Notes: generated by a model from the sequence alone, not told the origin. Counted from the stretch's first letter, positions 1 to 11,060 are shown. The stretch is 64,000 nucleotides of DNA from Arion vulgaris (GCA_020796225.1 CM036755.1:45302306-45366305); one strand, 5' to 3'. Numbers and translations are program-made.

Positions 1-1
1 A

Positions 2-442
2 ACACACCTGGCTGACCAGCTTCAGCTGGAGAAGGAAGTGGTCAGGGTGTGGTTCTGTAACCGCCGACAGAAAGAGAAACGGATGACACCCCCAGGTAGT
101 ATTGGACCGAATGGAGAGATTCTGATGTCTGAAGGCAACGATGATGGATCCTCTATAAACGACGGTAGCCCGCTTCATGACTCTTGCAGCCCTATACATA
201 ACGGTGGTGGAGGTGGTTCACCAGGCATGCCTATTTACAATAGTTCCCTAACTCCTCATTCCTTGAGCAACCACTCTGGATCATCGCCCATGTCACAAGT
301 ATCCTCCTTACTTTCATACTCAATGGTTGGACACCATCACCATCCTTTGAGTCACTCGCCTCCACCACACGTGCCCCACCATTACCACCTTCAGCCACAA
401 CACCAGCCTCTCGGACTAAAGCACTCACCATCGCCGCACTGA
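2..442 (+). CDS. POU class III (Brn/POU3F-like) transcription factor, C-terminal part, 5' end outside window
   Basis: The open frame from the window edge to TGA at 440-442 gives 146 residues. Residues 3-27 are the end of a POU homeodomain: the start of helix 3 is followed by the recognition helix [13 protein letters not shown], with the Cys50 and Asn51 typical of POU proteins, then MTPPG, characteristic of POU class III. The rest is low complexity: acidic/Ser-rich 33-60, a Gly run 68-72, Ser-rich 80-105 and a His/Pro-rich tail (HHHH at 111-114, further His to 146). POU3 factors are nuclear DNA-binding regulators of neural and ectodermal development; that role is family knowledge. The POU-specific domain and true start lie upstream. 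POU3 genes are often single-exon; this window cannot show it. Confidence 0.93.
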   Translation, partial: THLADQLQLEKEVVRVWFCNRRQKEKRMTPPGSIGPNGEILMSEGNDDGSSINDGSPLHDSCSPIHNGGGGGSPGMPIYNSSLTPHSLSNHSGSSPMSQVSSLLSYSMVGHHHHPLSHSPPPHVPHHYHLQPQHQPLGLKHSPSPH

Positions 443-742
443 CTAGCGGCCGAGGAGTCGCATCACCACTATAGGTACGCCGACTCCTTCTGCACCGTAA
501 ACAACCACCACGAAGACTATACTCCCTACTCCCCAAGGTAACACCTTTCGGGGATTTGTTTGCTGCTCATGTAAGTAAAATTTTACCACCACTTAAACTC
601 TTATATTCTCAATCGTATGTATGATATCATTCTAATACTAGTCACGTTAGAATTTAGAAGTCACGTTAGAGTGTTGCAACACTTTTAGAAATCACGTTAG
701 AATGTAATTGCATGTTTAGAAGTCAAGGTAGAATATCTTCTA
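443..742 (+). other. putative 3'UTR/downstream flank of the POU3 gene
   Basis: Sequence after the stop shows no further coding frame and no AATAAA before the first SINE. A consensus-like splice donor (CAT|GTAAGT) lies at about 567-573, so an intron in the 3'UTR or an alternative last exon is possible. From about 640 a degenerate ~31 bp repeat begins. Confidence 0.45.
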
Positions 743-1215
743 CTTCTTCTTCTTTGCGTTCGTTCTTTACGACCAATTGTAATCACTCTTTATGATATGT
801 TTGATCTTTGCCAAGAACGTGTATACGTTGCACATTGGTTTGGTAGGCCCTTAAACACATAGACTTCTGCACGTTTAGGACATGCTCATCCGATTTCAGC
901 CAAACCTCCGTAGTTGCCTCTTACAACATGTGTGGCAGGTAACAGTGGTTCTATTCTTTACACTACAAATTTGGGCCCCGTAACCACTGGGTGTGGGTGG
1001 AATATAATACGTTTATTAGTCCATATCAAGCTTCAGTTTCAGATCTGCATTGCAACTCCAGACATGTCAATAGTAGCCTTATAGAATGTTATGTTGGAAT
1101 AGGATAAGAAGTCGCTTTAGAATGTTGCAAAACGTTTAGAAGTCATATTAGAATGTTGTAATTAAATTAGAAAGAACACTAAAATGTTGTAATATGTTTA
1201 AAAATCACGTTCCTT
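640..1215. repeat. degenerate ~31 bp tandem repeat split by a SINE
   Basis: Units with the theme TTTAGAAGTCACGTTAGAATG recur at 645-735 and again at 1080-1215, diverged from one another. The SINE-A copy at 743-993 lies between the two blocks, so the repeat is older than that insertion. Confidence 0.6.
743..993 (-). mobile_element. SINE family A, full-length
   Basis: Read on the minus strand it begins near a CGCCCGAGTGGTTACCGGGG-type head (here degenerate), carries a diverged GTCGTAAGAGGCGAC core, an arm pair CCTAAACG / CGTTTAGG (partly eroded here) and ends GCAAAGAAGAAGAAG. At least seven other copies occur in this window, and that recurrence is the main evidence. Confidence 0.85.
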
Positions 1216-1261
1216 CAGTGATCTGCATAATAAGTCTTCTTTTCATCATTCTTGCATGCGT

Positions 1262-1375
1262 CCGCTGTGTGTTCAAGCTTAGTCGGGGCACCTGGTATGA
1301 CCCTTCTGACTGAACTTTGCGTTAAGGTATGCTTTCCGTATCATAAGATTCCTCCGCAAATACAAGAGTGTCTTC
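1262..1375 (-). repeat. dispersed repeat family J fragment
   Basis: The block resembles those at 17715-17850, 19430-19560, 36065-36195, 37020-37130, 43765-43890 and 60030-60155. Shared words include TTTGCGTTAAGG, CTTCTGACTGA and a GGCACCTGGTATG start. It is probably a transposable-element piece of unknown class. Confidence 0.5.
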
Positions 1376-1378
1376 TTC

Positions 1379-1554
1379 AGCTTCAGTGGGGTTTTGAAGT
1401 AGCTTTAGTGGGGTTTTGAAGTAGCTTCAGTGGGGTTTTGAAGTAGCTTCAGTGGGGTTTTGAAGTAGCTTCAGTGGGGTTTTGAAGCAGTTTCAGTGGG
1501 GTTTTCAACCAGCTTCAGTGGGGTTTTCAAGCAGCTTCAGTGGGGTTTTGAAGC
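1379..1554. repeat. 22 bp minisatellite, ~8 copies
   Basis: The unit is CTTCAGTGGGGTTTTGAAG plus three bases. The last three copies vary (TTTTCAAC/G), so homogenisation is strongest at the left. Confidence 0.95.
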
Positions 1555-1654
1555 TATTTAAAAATGCTATGCTTACGAACAACCCAAATCTATTAAGTTA
1601 AGATTGCAACAGAAACTGCAAGGATAAGCTAACGTTGTGTTAGGAGAGCTGTTA

Positions 1655-1765
1655 ACATTATCTTCTAATAGGAATACTCAAGTGATAAACTATTATCTTC
1701 TAATAGAAATACTCAAGTGATAAACTATTATCTTTTAATAGAAATACTCAAGTGATAAACTATCA
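1655..1765. repeat. 35 bp tandem repeat, 3 copies
   Basis: Three head-to-tail units contain TAATAGAAATACTCAAGTG followed by ATAAACTATTATC. The last unit runs directly into the SINE-B copy. Confidence 0.9.
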
Positions 1766-2021
1766 TCTTCTTAATACGCTCCATATCGACCACTGATTAA
1801 CCACTCTTTGTGATTTATATGTGATCTGAGCCTAACAGTGATTGTTCGTTGTGCCAGTTATGCGCCTACAAATAGGCCGGCACATCCGATTTCTGCGCCG
1901 TTTTTATTTACTAGGGTATCTTCCTAGGCCCTCTACCTCAGTTACCTCTTACGACATGCCTTGTAGGTCGCGGTGTTACTATTCTTTGCTTCTCTTGAGC
2001 GCCCCGACAACACACAGGGCG
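1764..2021 (-). mobile_element. SINE family B, full-length
   Basis: The minus strand reads head, core (ATGTCGTAAGAGGTAACTG, slightly mutated), the arms CTAGG..CCCTAG, TAAATAAAAA, a GCCTA..TAGGC hairpin and an AAATCACAAAGAGTGGTTAA tail. About a dozen copies in the window define family B. Confidence 0.88.
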
Positions 2022-2229
2022 ATAAACTAATATAAATGGCAGTGATAGTCAGCAGTCCTATGCTCCACCGGGAACGGAGAGGAATCAGATATATATGTTT
2101 TTCTGTTTGAATGTTGCTATCTTTGAAGTCGATAGCGTGTATGACTGTGCTCTAAAGTCAGTAAACACTACAATACATGACAGTGACGTATGTGACTAGT
2201 GAAATATAATATATTTTCCTCTCGTACCG

Positions 2230-2355
2230 TAATACGCCCGTTCCGAAAGCAATGGCAAACTACTAAACGTATAAGTGGTGGCATGAAAAATCGACGACTC
2301 GTTTACTGTGGTTGATGGCGGCGTCCTGTAAGGATATGTCACGATTTTCACTTTA
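2230..2355 (+). mobile_element. SINE family G, 3' half
   Basis: It matches 21670-21795, 39600-39730 and the minus-strand copy at 27090-27200: AGCAATGGCAAACTACT, ACGTATAAGTGGT, CGACTCGTTTACTG, then CCTGTAAGGATATG. A short minus-strand LINE-alpha 3' end (CTCTCGTACCGTAATAC) abuts it on the left. Confidence 0.75.
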
Positions 2356-2385
2356 TTTCCACCGTAATAGCTTATTTAAGACATG

Positions 2386-2740
2386 CAGCAATGTCTCCAT
2401 ACTACTCTATCCTGTGCAACTCGTTCATTCTTTTCTAATTTGCTTCTCTCAGTAAAGTTCGTTTCAGGGTTTACCTAGGGAGTCCCTTCTTTCTTGAAGC
2501 ATTTGTCTCCCACTTCAATATCTGTTTTGATATTCTTTGATCATTTCTTCTCGAGGTGTGCCCAACATATCTCCATCTTCTCATTCTTATAACAGTTGTC
2601 ACTAGTGGTTGACCAGACATGTCTCTGATTTCATCACTTCTCCTGAATTCATCCCATTTTATATTCATTATTTTTCGCAGACATCTATTTTCAAATGCAT
2701 TCAACTTGCTTTCTATATCTTTAGTCATTTCCAACTCTCA
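2386..2740 (-). pseudogene. LINE-alpha ORF2 C-terminal remnant
   Basis: The minus strand encodes EMTKDIESKLNAFENRC, RKIMNIKWDEF and RRWRYVGHTSRRND, the post-reverse-transcriptase tail common to many invertebrate non-LTR retrotransposons. It is 5'-truncated and frame-damaged. The same family recurs at 17928, 19690, 25925, 26560, 29448, 31500, 52976 and 61920. Confidence 0.85.
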
Positions 2741-3178
2741 CTGGCATATGTTAGGATTGATATAACAACTCTCGCTGGCATATGTTAGGATTGATATAAC
2801 AACTCTCGCTGGCATATGTTAGGATTGATATAACAATTCTCGCTGGCATATGTTAGGATTGATATAACAACTCTCGCTGGCATATGTTAGGATTGATATA
2901 ACAACTCTCGCTGGCATATGTTAGGATTGATATAACAACTCTCGCTGGCATATGTTAGGATTGATATAACAACTCTCGCTGGCATATGTTAGGATTGATA
3001 TAACAACTCTCGCTGGCATATGTTAGGATTGATATAACAACTCTCGCTGGCATATGTTAGGATTGATATAACAACTCTCGCTGGTATATGTTAGGATTGA
3101 TATAACAACACTCGCTGGCATATGTTAGGATTGATATAACAACTCTCGCTGGCATATGTTAGGATTGATACAACAATT
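2732..3178. repeat. 34 bp minisatellite, ~13 copies, derived from LINE-alpha
   Basis: The unit contains CTCTCGCTGGCATATGTTAG then GATTGATATAACAA. The same stretch occurs once in unexpanded LINE-alpha copies (about 26232-26262, and inverted at 26640-26667), where it codes LTYASESW. The array therefore grew from the truncated edge of the adjoining LINE. Confidence 0.95.
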
Positions 3179-3242
3179 GAAGTAGATATTCACAATTAAA
3201 CAATTTAAAATGATTTAACTTGGAGTTCCATATTTTATTTGT

Positions 3243-3330
3243 GATTCCGCAGTAGCGTAGCTGTTAGAGCAAAGCTTCTTAGGCTAGTGGTCTGCGTTCA
3301 ATTGCACAGTGAACGTGGAATTTGTTTCAT
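3243..3330 (+). mobile_element. tRNA-like SINE head, family F
   Basis: GCAGTAGCGTAGCTGTTAG matches a pol III A box and GCGTTCAATTGC is a decayed B box. The head matches the longer copy at 34187. No body follows. Confidence 0.55.
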
Positions 3331-3390
3331 AAATTCAGTGAATAATTTCAATCCTGATATTTGATTCACATCTTCACTTCTTGTTCCGGT

Positions 3391-3648
3391 CGCCCGTGTC
3401 TTGTTGGGGCTCGCAAGGGGAGCAAAGAATAGTAACACCGCGATCTACAAGGCATGTCGTAAGAGGCGACTGAGGTAGGGGCCTAGGAAGCTACCCTAGT
3501 AAATAAAAAGCATCGCAGAAATCAGATTTACTGGCCTACTTCTAGGCGCATAACTGGCACAACATACAATCGCTCTTAGGGTCGGATCACATACAAATCC
3601 CAAAGAGTGGTTATCAAGTGGTTAATATGGAGCTTTCTAAGAAGACTT
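3391..3648 (+). mobile_element. SINE family B, full-length
   Basis: A good plus-strand copy: head CGCCCGTGT..GGGGCTCGCAAGGGG, intact GTCGTAAGAGGCGAC at about 3457, CCTAGGAAGCTACCCTAG, TAAATAAAAAGC, and a CAAAGAGTGGTTA tail ending in AAGAAGA. Confidence 0.9.
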
Positions 3649-3841
3649 CTTGTGTAAACATTGTGAACAACATTATCATCATTCACCAGCTCTACAACAA
3701 AATATCAATATACGAACAACTTACTGTTATCCCATAGTTTTGTCCTTAACACATTCTATTCTTTTTCTTTTCTAACGTTCGCCCGCTATGAATTCCGGCA
3801 TTTTGAGTGTGGCCTTGCTTTCTTTTTTTTCAGTGTCCTTT

Positions 3842-4052
3842 TCATTTTTTGTTGTTGTTGATCCAGAAGCACTTGAACTTTCAGCTCTTCGGCTCGGTGC
3901 ATTGGACATCGTAACCATTCGGTTCCGTGCCACGAACACAGTAAATCTGGAGAACCTGTGGCTTTTATGCCAGCCCGCGGAACCGAACGGCACTCACAGG
4001 ATCTCTTCTCACCCGTCGTCTAACGAGCTACGAACACGCTGGGCAGTCGGGA
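3842..4052 (-). mobile_element. SINE family C, tRNA-headed, inside a family J repeat
   Basis: The minus strand runs from a CGTAGCTCGTTAGACGACGGG head (A box) through a decayed B box to TTTACTGTGTTCGTGGCACG and GAGCTGAAAGTTCAAGTGC, ending in an A/T-rich tail. Family J sequence flanks both sides (3775-3800 and 4050-4090), indicating insertion into J. Confidence 0.82.
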
Positions 4053-4060
4053 GTCCCTTC

Positions 4061-4350
4061 TCATACAGGTGTGCCGTCTCCAACCTCAGAGGTAATAACA
4101 CATTTTCTTATTCCCAGATTAATCAGCATTTCTCTTGTTTCAATATTTGTGTTAAAATTATACTCCTCCGTTACCTGTGTAGCGAGGAAGATGACTTTCT
4201 TGGTAGGGCCCATGAGATATTTAATTTTATCCACCTTCTCATAAACCTGGAAATTGTATCTTCTATGCTTAAGGTTTACAAAATATCTCGACAGGGTGCC
4301 CTTACCACGCACAATAGACTTCGCCTACACCCCGAGAATGTGCTTGTATC
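4061..4350 (-). other. unrecognised open stretch, possible retroelement remnant
   Basis: The minus strand is open for about 83 codons (GKGTLSRYFVNLKHRRY.. GPTKKVIFLATQVTEEYN). I do not recognise the domain. A ~37 bp piece (TTTACAAAATATCTCGACAG context, about 4259) is repeated at 4528, on the other side of the family H element, so the segment was duplicated or split. Confidence 0.35.
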
Positions 4351-4522
4351 TTCTTTTTCTTCGTTCGTTGTTTGTGGCTATTTTTATCATTCTTATTGTG
4401 ATGTATAAACAGTCTAAGCCAAGAGTGGAGTTTTTTATGCGTTGTGCTATTGTGCGCCTATAGTGACTAGGCCAGCACATCCGGCTTCACCAGCTTTTTA
4501 TTTACTAGGCAGCTAACCTAGC
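4350..4522 (-). mobile_element. SINE family H
   Basis: The minus strand ends GTTTATACATCACAATAAG then GATAAAAATAG and a GAAGAAAAAGAAG tail. Upstream it carries CCTAG..CTAG, TAAATAAAAAGCTGG and the GGCCTA..TAGGCGC arms of family B. It also resembles the 3' end of the 1.3 kb element at 53845. Confidence 0.6.
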
Positions 4523-4701
4523 TTGCGTCTTCTATGCTTCGGGTTCACAAAATATCTCGACAGGATGCCCTTACTAAGTATCAAAGAACTTCTTCGCCTA
4601 TGCAAGGTGAATGTGCTTGAATTCTGCCTCGTCGATAGAGTTCAACTTATTTTGATATTTCTTCTACATAGTTCAAAGGTAAAAAAAAATATTTTGTCGC
4701 C

Positions 4702-7595
4702 ATTTTTCAATTCTCAAATCTGATCCCCAGAGACACGTTCAGTCTTTCAACATTTTTCAATTCTCAAATCTGATCCCCAGAGACACGTTCAGTCTTTCAA
4801 CATTTTTCAATTCTCAAATCTGATCCCCAGAGACACGTTCAGTCTTTCAACATTTTTCAATTCTCAAATCTGATCCCCAGAGACACGTTCAGTCTTTCAA
4901 CATTTTTCAATTCTCAAATCTGATCCCCAGAGACACGTTCAGTCTTTCAACATTTTTCAATTCTCAAATCTGATCCCCAGAGACACGTTCAGTCTTTCAA
5001 CATTTTTCAATTCTCAAATCTGATCCCCAGAGACACGTTCAGTCTTTCAACATTTTTCAATTCTCAAATCTGATCCCAGAGACACGTTCAGTCTTTCAAC
5101 ATTTTTCAATTCTCAAATCTGATCCCCAGAGACACGTTCAGTCTTTCAACATTTTTCAATTCTCAAATCTGATCCCAGAGACACGTTCAGTCTTTCAACA
5201 TTTTTCAATTCTCAAATCTGATCCCCAGAGACACGTTCAGTCTTTCAACATTTTTCAATTCTCAAATCTGATCCCCAGAGACACGTTCAGTCTTTCAACA
5301 TTTTTCAATTCTCAAATCTGATCCCCAGAGACACGTTCAGTCTTTCAACATTTTTCAATTCTCAAATCTGATCCCCAGAGACACGTTCAGTCTTTCAACA
5401 TTTTTCAATTCTCAAATCTGATCCCCAGAGACACGTTCAGTCTTTCAACATTTTTCAATTCTCAAATCTGATCCCCAGAGACACGTTCAGTCTTTCAACA
5501 TTTTTCAATTCTCAAATCTGATCCCCAGAGACACGTTCAGTCTTTCAACATTTTTCAATTCTCAAATCTGATCCCCAGAGACACGTTCAGTCTTTCAACA
5601 TTTTTCAATTCTCAAATCTGATCCCCAGAGACACGTTCAGTCTTTCAACATTTTTCAATTCTCAAATCTGATCCCCAGAGACACGTTCAGTCTTTCAACA
5701 TTTTTCAATTCTCAAATCTGATCCCCAGAGACACGTTCAGTCTTTCAACATTTTTCAATTCTCAAATCTGATCCCCAGAGACACGTTCAGTCTTTCAACA
5801 TTTTTCAATTCTCAAATCTGATCCCCAGAGACACGTTCAGTCTTTCAACATTTTTCAATTCTCAAATCTGATCCCCAGAGACACGTTCAGTCTTTCAACA
5901 TTTTTCAATTCTCAAATCTGATCCCCAGAGACACGTTCAGTCTTTCAACATTTTTCAATTCTCAAATCTGATCCCCAGAGACACGTTCAGTCTTTCAACA
6001 TTTTTCAATTCTCAAATCTGATCCCCAGAGACACGTTCAGTCTTTCAACATTTTTCAATTCTCAAATCTGATCCCCAGAGACACGTTCAGTCTTTCAACA
6101 TTTTTCAATTCTCAAATCTGATCCCCAGAGACACGTTCAGTCTTTCAACATTTTTCAATTCTCAAATCTGATCCCCAGAGACACGTTCAGTCTTTCAACA
6201 TTTTTCAATTCTCAAATCTGATCCCCAGAGACACGTTCAGTCTTTCAACATTTTTCAATTCTCAAATCTGATCCCCAGAGACACGTTCAGTCTTTCAACA
6301 TTTTTCAATTCTCAAATCTGATCCCCAGAGACACGTTCAGTCTTTCAACATTTTTCAATTCTCAAATCTGATCCCCAGAGACACGTTCAGTCTTTCAACA
6401 TTTTTCAATTCTCAAATCTGATCCCCAGAGACACGTTCAGTCTTTCAACATTTTTCAATTCTCAAATCTGATCCCCAGAGACACGTTCAGTCTTTCAACA
6501 TTTTTCAATTCTCAAATCTGATCCCCAGAGACACGTTCAGTCTTTCAACATTTTTCAATTCTCAAATCTGATCCCCAGAGACACGTTCAGTCTTTCAACA
6601 TTTTTCAATTCTCAAATCTGATCCCCAGAGACACGTTCAGTCTTTCAACATTTTTCAATTCTCAAATCTGATCCCAGAGACACGTTCAGTCTTTCAACAT
6701 TTTTCAATTCTCAAATCTGATCCCCAGAGACACGTTCAGTCTTTCAACATTTTTCAATTCTCAAATCTGATCCCCAGAGACACGTTCAGTCTTTCAACAT
6801 TTTTCAATTCTCAAATCTGATCCCCAGAGACACGTTCAGTCTTTCAACATTTTTCAATTCTCAAATCTGATCCCCAGAGACACGTTCAGTCTTTCAACAT
6901 TTTTCAATTCTCAAATCTGATCCCCAGAGACACGTTCAGTCTTTCAACATTTTTCAATTCTCAAATCTGATCCCAGAGACACGTTCAGTCTTTCAACATT
7001 TTTCAATTCTCAAATCTGATCCCAGAGACACGTTCAGTCTTTCAACATTTTTCAATTCTCAAATCTGATCCCCAGAGACACGTTCAGTCTTTCAACATTT
7101 TTCAATTCTCAAATCTGATCCCCAGAGACACGTTCAGTCTTTCAACATTTTTCAATTCTCAAATCTGATCCCCAGAGACACGTTCAGTCTTTCAACATTT
7201 TTCAATTCTCAAATCTGATCCCAGAGACACGTTCAGTCTTTCAACATTTTTCAATTCTCAAATCTGATCCCCAGAGACACGTTCAGTCTTTCAACATTTT
7301 TCAATTCTCAAATCTGATCCCCAGAGACACGTTCAGTCTTTCAACATTTTTCAATTCTCAAATCTGATCCCCAGAGACACGTTCAGTCTTTCAACATTTT
7401 TCAATTCTCAAATCTGATCCCCAGAGACACGTTCAGTCTTTCAACATTTTTCAATTCTCAAATCTGATCCCCAGAGACACGTTCAGTCTTTCAACATTTT
7501 TCAATTCTCAAATCTGATCCCCAGAGACACGTTCAGTCTTTCAACATTTTTCAATTCTTAAATTGATCTAGAGACATGTTATCTTTCAACATTTT
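4702..7595. repeat. 50 bp satellite-like array, ~57 copies
   Basis: The unit begins CATTTTTCAATTCTCAAATC and continues TGATCCCCAGAGACACGTTC then AGTCTTTCAA. Copies are almost identical. The main variant is loss of one C (49 bp) near 5070, 5170, 6670, 6970, 7020 and 7220. The last unit is degenerate, as expected at an array edge. No coding content. Confidence 0.98.
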
Positions 7596-7900
7596 CTTGA
7601 TGGTTTATTTGATTATTTTTTGGTGGTTTCTGTGGGGGTTTTCTTGTGTTTTATTTTGAGTGGTTTCTTTGGTGGTTTCTTTAGTGGTTTTCTTGTGTTT
7701 TATTTTGAGTGGTTTCTTTGGTGGTTTCTTTGGTGGTTTTCTTGTGTTTTATTTTGAGTGGTTTCTTTGGTGGTTTCTTTGGTGGTTTTCTTGTGTTTTA
7801 TTTTGAGTGGTTTCTTTGGTGGTTTCTGTGGGTTCTTGTGTTTTTTTGGTGGTTTCTTTGGTGGTTTCTTTGGTGGTTTCTTTGAGTGAGTATTCTTTGG
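7596..7900. repeat. 49 bp GT-rich minisatellite, ~5 copies
   Basis: The unit holds TGTGTTTTATTTTGAGTGG followed by reiterated TTTCTTTGGTGG. It is internally repetitive (11-12 bp sub-units) and decays into TTTGGTGG runs at the right edge. It starts within tens of bases of the 50 bp array. Confidence 0.93.
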
Positions 7901-7949
7901 ATGTTTCTATGTATTTATAGAAGTGACATGATCTTCAAATATGTTATTA

Positions 7950-8372
7950 ATTATATGTTTTCTTTCATGATTGTATATATTTATATGTTTTCTTGCTATG
8001 ATTGTATATATTTATATGTTTTCTTGCTATGATTGTATATATTTATATGTTTTCTTGCTATGATTGTATATATTTATATGTTTTCTTGCTATGATTGTAT
8101 ATATTTATATGTTTTCTTGCTATGATTGTATATATTTATATGTTTTCTTGCTATGATTGTATATATTTATATGTTTTCTTGCTATGATTGTATATATTTA
8201 TATGTTTTCTTGCTATGATTGTATATATTTATATGTTTTCTTGCTATGATTGTATATATTTATATGTTTTCTTGCTATGATTGTATATATTTATATGTTT
8301 TCTTGCTATGATTGTATATATTTATATGTTTTCTTGCTATGATTGTATATATTTATATGTTTTCTTGCTACT
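7950..8372. repeat. 31 bp AT-rich minisatellite, ~13 copies
   Basis: The unit is TATGATTGTATATATTTATA plus TGTTTTCTTGC, near-identical throughout. It is the third array in a row, ending just before a SINE-B copy. Confidence 0.97.
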
Positions 8373-8392
8373 AACTTTTCTTATGCTGTCAT

Positions 8393-8655
8393 ATATTCTT
8401 CTTCTTCTTTAAACGCTCCATATCAATCACGTGTTAACCACTCTGTGTGATTTGTATGTGATCTGAGCCTAAGAGCGATTGTGCGTTGCATCAGTTATGC
8501 GCCTACAAGTAGGTCAGAACCTACGATTTATGCGACGTTTTTTATTTACTAGGGTAGCTTCCCTAGGCTCTACATTAGTCGCCTCTTACGGCATGCCTTG
8601 TAGGTTGCAGTGGTACTATTCTGTGCTTTCCTTGCGCTCCCTGACACCGCGCGGG
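8393..8655 (-). mobile_element. SINE family B, full-length
   Basis: The minus strand ends with TTAAAGAAGAAGAAGAATAT. The core is GCCGTAAGAGGCGAC (one change), and the body and tail match family B. Confidence 0.88.
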
Positions 8656-8780
8656 TGACTGCTATCATATATAAAAATAATTATAATAATAGTAGTCCAT
8701 CAAACGTGATGATGACAAAAGTCTCAGATGTGTGTTGTTGCACCTCTCTGGTATGTGCAGAGATGTTTATATATAATATT

Positions 8781-8990
8781 TGCCCACCTGCCTAGCGTGT
8801 TCGTAGCGCGTTGGACGACGGGTGACAACCCCCGTGTGAGTGCGGTTCAATTCCGCGGGCTGGCAGAAAAGCCACAGGTTCTCCAGATTTACGGTGTTCG
8901 TGGCACCGAACCGAAGGGTTACGATGTCCATGACACCGAGCCGAAGTGCTGAAAGCTCAAGTGCTTCTGGAACGCAAAAAATAAAATAAA
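8781..8990 (+). mobile_element. SINE family C, full-length
   Basis: The tRNA-like head has TAGCGCGTTGG (A box) and GGTTCAATTCC (B box) about 40 bases apart, as in pol III internal promoters. The body follows (TTTACGGTGTTCGTGGCACC, ATGTCCATGACACCGAGCC, GAAAGCTCAAGTGCTTCTGG) with an A-rich tail. Among the cleanest C copies. Confidence 0.9.
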
Positions 8991-9112
8991 ATATAGAATA
9001 GTTGTGATCTAACACGATACACTAACGAGGCATTGCTGGGGCAAAGATCGGAACACTTATGGTCATGTTCACAATGATATGACAATGATCCGCTCTAATG
9101 ACTAATACCATG

Positions 9113-9497
9113 GGGAGTATCTGTGGCGTAGAGGATAAGTACTTAACTCTCATTCCAAAGATACACGGTTTGCTCTTTCCATGAGCCATCGGGACATTTT
9201 CCAGAGATTCCTGTTATCAGTTTAGTTGAGATCGAGTTTCTAGTCCTATCGGAGACGGACGATAAAGCGTAGGTCACGTGTTCAAGTTGAGCACGTAATA
9301 GATCCCTTTGCCTTTTCAAAATTGAGATCAGCCTGGAAAGCCGATGTTCGAGAACAATTTATTTAAAAATAATTGAATTCCTAAAAATAGCTTCTCCATC
9401 TTCTAAACTACATTGAGGAGCCTCGCTGGTGCTACGGAGTTCGTGCCGCTGAGATCTTCCTATATAAGAAAGAGATCGGGGCACACGTGGTTAATCA
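9113..9497 (+). mobile_element. SINE family E, full-length
   Basis: The tRNA-like head TGGCGTAGAGGATAAG is followed by ATCGGAGACGGACGATAAAG, a TTCAAGTTGAGCACGTAA block, then GAGTTCGTGC and AAGAAAGAGATCGGGGCAC. The same order occurs at 27737 and, inverted, at 45000. It ends in short TTATCAG repeats. Confidence 0.85.
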
Positions 9498-9501
9498 GTT
9501 A

Positions 9502-9995
9502 TCAGTTATCAGTTATATCAGGACTATCATCATAGCACTCCGGACATGTCCATAGGTGCTCCGATCTCAGCCTCAGCAAATCCAGCAGCGTCCAGCGACC
9601 AAACACGCCAGTTCGATGTTGATTAATCAATCTCTTTGCATATTTAGTATGTCGTTGTTTTCGGGCTGCACCAATATTGACACCCATCTCTTTCAATCGG
9701 GTCAGCGAGTGGGATTCACAGCCCTGAAACTCCTCTGTTGGGAAAGACTCTCTCAATGCGTGAAGAATGTCACTTCGATCCATGGCAGCTCCCTCTGATA
9801 TTGTAGCCAAGCCAGCCAACCTATCAGCTCGTTCATTACCCCTAACTCCTGCGTGCCCAGGGACAAAAATAAAGGTGATTTCTCTAATCATTGTCTGTAC
9901 CAGTACCTCCACCCAGTTGCGTCTCACCATACCTGATTCGACTTTACGAATCATGCTCATGGAGTCACTGAGTATGAAAACACGAGAGTAAACAC
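9502..9995 (-). pseudogene. LINE-gamma remnant with RNase H domain C-terminus
   Basis: The minus-strand frame of about 152 residues carries FVPGHAGVRGNERADRLAG, the C-terminal RNase H motif (conserved His and Asp) of I-group-like non-LTR retrotransposons. Further on are RTGVFGRWTLLDLLRLRS and a zinc-finger-like CPEC, the end of such ORF2 proteins. It is 5'-truncated. Relatives lie at 46395, 51012 and 57235. RNase H in these elements removes RNA from the RNA-DNA hybrid; this copy is dead. Confidence 0.88.
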
Positions 9996-10372
9996 GTGGT
10001 TAATCACTGAAATGCAATGATGATCCTATCAAACAATCAATCGATCACTGATATACCTTCAAATCTTGCAGAAGTCTAGTTTCATCTCTCCTGGGGCTGA
10101 CTAACTATAAGGGAAGAACTTCAGAAGGTTGATCTCCCACTTCGTCTGGGACGTGTTTTAATGTAATTAAATCATCAGCCCCCAGTGTATGAATGTTTTA
10201 ACAGTGTCTATGTACACGCACGATTAAACACCACAAGTGAACTAAATCGGCTTCAGTAAATTACCAAATTGTCACTTGATGTTTGCACACCGATTTTTTT
10301 AGTGTGCATACAGTTCTGGGAGCACACATTTCCAGCAAGGTGTTCTCTTACCAAATCTTCAAGTGGTAGTAT
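9996..10372. other. no recognised feature
   Basis: Ordinary-looking intergenic sequence with no coding signal, array or repeat match seen within the window. Confidence 0.5.
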
Positions 10373-10475
10373 CAGGGCCGTGCGGTATATTTTGGAGTAT
10401 GATGCAAGTCTTCGAAATTTCGCCCCTTAAATGTTTTTTCTTTAAAATAACCTTCGGTTGTGATTTTAATTTAAA
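10373..10475 (+). mobile_element. repeat family K, left end (possible hAT-like MITE)
   Basis: It shares CAGGGCCGTGCGGTATATTT and CCCCTTAAATG with 13685-13833. The CAGGG start resembles hAT-type ends, but no clear 8 bp target duplication was found. Confidence 0.45.
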
Positions 10476-10498
10476 AGTGTACAAAATGTAGTACAGTC

Positions 10499-10710
10499 TG
10501 TGAGATTCGTATGTAGTCTGAGCCTAAGAGCGAGTGTACGTTGTGCCAGTTATGCGCCTACAGGTAGGTCAGCACTCCAATTTCTACGACACTTTTTATT
10601 TACTAGTTAGTTTCCCTAGGCTCCTACCTTAGTTGCCTCTTACAACATGCCTTGTAGGTCACAGTGTTACTATTCTTTGCTCCCCATGTGAGCCCTGGCA
10701 ACACACGAGA
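10499..10710 (-). mobile_element. SINE family B, lacking its 3' tail
   Basis: Head, core (TTGTAAGAGGCAAC, mutated), CTAGGGAAACT and CGCAGAAAT-type body match family B on the minus strand. The (GAA)n end is missing. Confidence 0.8.
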
Positions 10711-11060
10711 TAGATGCGTATTATATATTTGATTCATATCTTGTGGATGATGGTGTTCATATTCTCTTGTTGATACTGTGTGATCAGTTCTTAAAACACT
10801 CATTGACCAAATTAGTTTGTCTTCATTATTTTTCATTCTGTTTATGTATGTACAAAGTATGCTGGGAATTATCCAGTCAATGAACTATTTCAGAACGTAT
10901 TGAGTCAGAAGTATCAATCTTTGGTGGTGATTAACAGTTGTCAGCTGACGCTTTCAGGAAAATTAAGAAAACTTCTAATCTGGAGTTGTGGATAGCAAAA
11001 TTGGTATCACGCTTGGCTATCACACGCCTTTGCAATGCCCGACTTCGTGGTAATTTCTCA
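10711..11060. other. no recognised feature
   Basis: No coding frame, array or repeat relative was noticed here. Confidence 0.5.

Noticed and set aside
4702..7595. CRISPR-like regular repeats
   Set aside because: Units are directly adjacent with no variable spacers, and the sequence is animal nuclear DNA.
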